Origin: Chloroflexia bacterium
Lineage (GTDB): Bacteria; Chloroflexota; Chloroflexia; Thermomicrobiales; JALYUS01
DNA length: 13,466 nucleotides
Direction of reading: 5' to 3'
Assembly: GCA_025928215.1 (NCBI GenBank)
Contig: JAICJW010000076.1
Location: 1-13,466 of the forward strand
Numbering within the stretch: position 1 is the first letter of the stretch; each line of letters starts with the position of its first letter. Shown in pieces: positions 11,255 to 13,466 of the stretch. The translations under genes were made by a program, and so were the position numbers. Below the pieces are notes generated by a model. The model did not search any database. It was not told the origin of the DNA and saw nothing but the letters and a program-made list of their open reading frames with translations.

Positions 11255-13363
11255 ATGCGCGGAGGAATGGGCATGGCGACAGCGACAGAGGAAAACGTAC
11301 GGATCGTGCATGGCGTCTGCCCGCATGATTGCCCGGATACCTGCTCCTTCCACGTGACGGTGAAGGATGGCGTCGCGGTGAAGATCGCGGGGGACGCGCG
11401 GCACCCGGTGACGCAGGGCTTCCTCTGCGTCAAGGTGAACGACTATCTCTCCCGCACCTACAACGAGACGCGCGTCCTCACGCCGCGCCGCCGCATCGGG
11501 CCGAAGGGGCTGGGGCTATTCGAGGAGATCAGTTGGGACGAAGCGCTGGACGAGATCGCGGCACGCTTCACGGCGATCATCGCCACCGACGGCCCCGAGG
11601 CGATCCTGCCCTACAACTACAGCGGCACGCTCGGCCTGCTGCACAACGAGAGCATGGATTACCGCTTCTTCAACCGCCTCGGCGCGAGCGAGCTGGACCG
11701 GACGATCTGCTCTGTCGCGGGGGGCGAGGCGATCCGCTACACGCTCGGCGCGAAGACGGGCACCGACCCGGAGACGTACATCTACAGCAAACTGATTGTC
11801 GTCTGGGGTTCCAACCCGGTTTCCACCAATCCGCACCTGATGCCCTTCATTAAGAAGGCGCGGCAGAACGGCGCGCAATTCGTCGTTATTGATCCGCGCC
11901 GCACGCGCACCGCCGCGCAGGCGGACTGGCATATCCAACCCCGTCCGGGAACGGACGCCGCGCTCGCCCTCGGCGTCATGCATGTGCTCATCGCGGAGGG
12001 GATGACCGACGAGGCGTATCTCGCGGCGCACACGCACGGCGCCGAAGCCCTCAAAGAACGGGCGATGGAGTATCCGCCCGCCCGCGTCGCGGCGATTACC
12101 GGCCTGACCGAAGACGAGATCGTCCGCTTCGCGCGGCTGTATGGGACGGTCGCACCCGCCGTGATCCGCGTCAACTACGGCATGCAGCGGCACTCGAACG
12201 GCGGCATGATGATCCGCACCGTCGCCTGCCTGCCCGCGCTCACCGGCTCCTATGGCACGCTCGGCGGCGGCCTGACGCTCTCGACGAGCGGCGGCCCGAA
12301 GATCAACACGACCGCGCTGCGGCGGCCCGACCTGCGGGCAACCCCGGCGCGCCACATCAACATGATCCAGATCGGCGACGCGCTAACGGGCGACCTCGAT
12401 CCGCCGGTGCGGGCGATGTACGTCTACAATGCGAACCCCGCCGCCGCCGCGCCCGATCAGGAGAAGGTGCGCGCGGGGTTGCTGCGCGATGATCTCTTCC
12501 TCGTCGTCCACGATCCCTTCTTCTCGGACACCACCCAGTACGCGGACATCGTGCTGCCCGCGACGACGCAACTGGAACACCTGGACTTGCACACCGCGTA
12601 CGGCACGTACTATCTCAACCTCAACCAGCCCGCGATCGCGCCGCTCGGCCAGAGCGTCCGCAATACCGAGGTTTTCCGGCTGCTCGCCGCCCGCATGGGG
12701 TTCGCGGAGCCGTGCTTCCGCGACACGGACGAGGATCTGGTAGATCAGGCAATCGCCTCCGATCATCCCCACATGCGCGGCATCACGCGGGCGCGGCTGA
12801 TGGACGAAGGGTTCGTGCGGCTCAATCTCTCCGCGCCCGGCACGCCGTATGTCTCGTACGCGGACGGCATCTTCCCGACCCCCTCGGGCAAGATCGAACT
12901 CTTCTCGGAAACGCTCGAAGCGATGGGCATGGACCCGCTCCCGGCCCACATCCCGCTCGCTGAGAGCGCGGACGGCAGCCCCGAGTTGCACGCGAAATAT
13001 CCGCTCGCCCTCCTGACGCCGAGCACGCACCACTTCCTCAACACGACGTTCGGCAATGTGCCGTCGCTGATCCGCAAGGAAGGGAGACCGTTCATCGAAC
13101 TGAACGGCGCTGATGCCGCCGCGCGGGGCATCGCAAGCGGCGATCTCGTCCGCGTCTTCAATGACCGGGGCGAGACGTTCGTCACCGCTGTCGTCGGCGA
13201 GACGACGCGGCCCGGCGTCGCCGTCTCCCCGGCGGTCTGGTGGGACAAGCAACACAAGAAGCGTCACGGCATTAACGCCCTGACCAGCCAGCGCACCGCC
13301 GACATGGGCGGCGGCGCGACCTTCTACACCAATCTGGTGGAAGTGGAAAAGCCGACCGCGTAG
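11255..13363 (+). CDS. Molybdopterin-dependent oxidoreductase (DMSO reductase superfamily)
   Basis: 702 residues. C22, C26, C30 and C58 (VCPHDCPDTCSF ... GFLCVKV) form the N-terminal [4Fe-4S] motif. LIVVWGSNPVSTNPH (180-194) and VVIDPRRTRTA are the bis-MGD-binding motifs. C152 in RTICSVAGGEA occupies the metal-ligand region, suggesting cysteine co-ordination of Mo or W. The C-terminal part (from LLTPSTHHFLNTTFG) is the molydop-binding domain. There is no Tat signal, so it is cytoplasmic. The family contains formate dehydrogenases, nitrate reductases and others; the substrate is unknown and no electron-transfer subunit is adjacent. Two starts are equally plausible: ATG 11255 with AGGAG at 11243-11247, and ATG 11273 with GGAGG at 11261-11265, each with 7-base spacing. 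Confidence 0.9.
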   Translation: MRGGMGMATATEENVRIVHGVCPHDCPDTCSFHVTVKDGVAVKIAGDARHPVTQGFLCVKVNDYLSRTYNETRVLTPRRRIGPKGLGLFEEISWDEALDEIAARFTAIIATDGPEAILPYNYSGTLGLLHNESMDYRFFNRLGASELDRTICSVAGGEAIRYTLGAKTGTDPETYIYSKLIVVWGSNPVSTNPHLMPFIKKARQNGAQFVVIDPRRTRTAAQADWHIQPRPGTDAALALGVMHVLIAEGMTDEAYLAAHTHGAEALKERAMEYPPARVAAITGLTEDEIVRFARLYGTVAPAVIRVNYGMQRHSNGGMMIRTVACLPALTGSYGTLGGGLTLSTSGGPKINTTALRRPDLRATPARHINMIQIGDALTGDLDPPVRAMYVYNANPAAAAPDQEKVRAGLLRDDLFLVVHDPFFSDTTQYADIVLPATTQLEHLDLHTAYGTYYLNLNQPAIAPLGQSVRNTEVFRLLAARMGFAEPCFRDTDEDLVDQAIASDHPHMRGITRARLMDEGFVRLNLSAPGTPYVSYADGIFPTPSGKIELFSETLEAMGMDPLPAHIPLAESADGSPELHAKYPLALLTPSTHHFLNTTFGNVPSLIRKEGRPFIELNGADAAARGIASGDLVRVFNDRGETFVTAVVGETTRPGVAVSPAVWWDKQHKKRHGINALTSQRTADMGGGATFYTNLVEVEKPTA

Positions 13364-13390
13364 CGCGGATTGCCCCCTGCCTGTCCGGAG

Positions 13391-13423
13391 GGCGGATACC
13401 GCGCTTCGCGGCCCCGGGCCGCC
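13391..13423 (+). terminator. Weak G/C-rich hairpin after the molybdoenzyme gene
   Basis: GGCGG at 13391-13395 can pair with CCGCC at 13419-13423, and CCGCG/CGCGG form a small inner stem around CTT. No T-run follows. The rest of the window to 13466 is G-rich and shows no gene. Confidence 0.25.
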
Positions 13424-13466
13424 AAGAAGCGGGGGGGCGGGCGGAGTTATCGGCGGAGGAGGCGGG

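Noticed and set aside
11516..13267. Two long minus-strand frames opposite the molybdoenzyme
   Set aside because: Both are antisense to a protein with complete [4Fe-4S] and cofactor-binding motifs.

Overview
The window is a high-G+C bacterial chromosome segment, densely packed with short gene clusters on both strands. Two predicted coenzyme-F420-dependent oxidoreductases (a luciferase-like LLM enzyme and a Ddn-like deazaflavin enzyme), a split cobalamin-independent methionine synthase and frequent GTG/TTG starts behind strong Shine-Dalgarno (SD) sites fit a Chloroflexota/Thermomicrobia-like organism. That assignment is an inference; there is no rRNA or marker gene here. No tRNA, CRISPR array, insertion sequence or phage gene was seen.

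Layout. 1-830 (-): LLM-class F420 oxidoreductase, cut by the left edge. 1021-2994 (+): HD-domain phosphohydrolase, then a pentapeptide-repeat protein. 3139-4258 (+): PRC-barrel protein, then an all-helical protein of unknown function. 6997 down to 4301 (-): DapA-superfamily aldolase, GlsB/YeaQ-like membrane protein, a four-segment membrane protein, a second GlsB-like protein, then the Ddn-like F420 enzyme, which probably has its own promoter. 7119-9789 (+): a near-consensus sigma70-type promoter, acyl-CoA thioesterase, and a MetE N-half/C-half pair, closed by a strong hairpin. 11127 down to 10067 (-): single-domain response regulator followed by a thioredoxin-fold protein. 11255-13363 (+): a large molybdopterin oxidoreductase without partner subunits in view.

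The most unusual feature is a set of heptanucleotide tandem repeats, with units TAGTCAG, AGGACTG and ATGAGxx, placed at gene boundaries. In three (+) intergenic gaps (after the PRC-barrel gene, after the thioesterase gene, and between the two metE halves) a left array starts at the stop codon of the upstream gene and an inverted array ends just before the SD of the next. Each pair can fold into a long hairpin. On the (-) strand related heptamers supply the stop of one glsB-like gene and encode the N-terminal residues of the next two proteins. Relative to transcription, the stop-containing orientation sits at gene 3' ends and the opposite orientation at gene 5' ends.

Functionally, the methionine-synthase pair is the clearest pathway element: the C-half keeps all four zinc ligands with the spacing of E. 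coli MetE, while the N-half has lost them. The aldolase, GlsB-like and membrane genes form a compact operon whose purpose is not evident. The response regulator next to the thioredoxin-like gene, divergent from the molybdoenzyme, suggests but does not show redox-related regulation.
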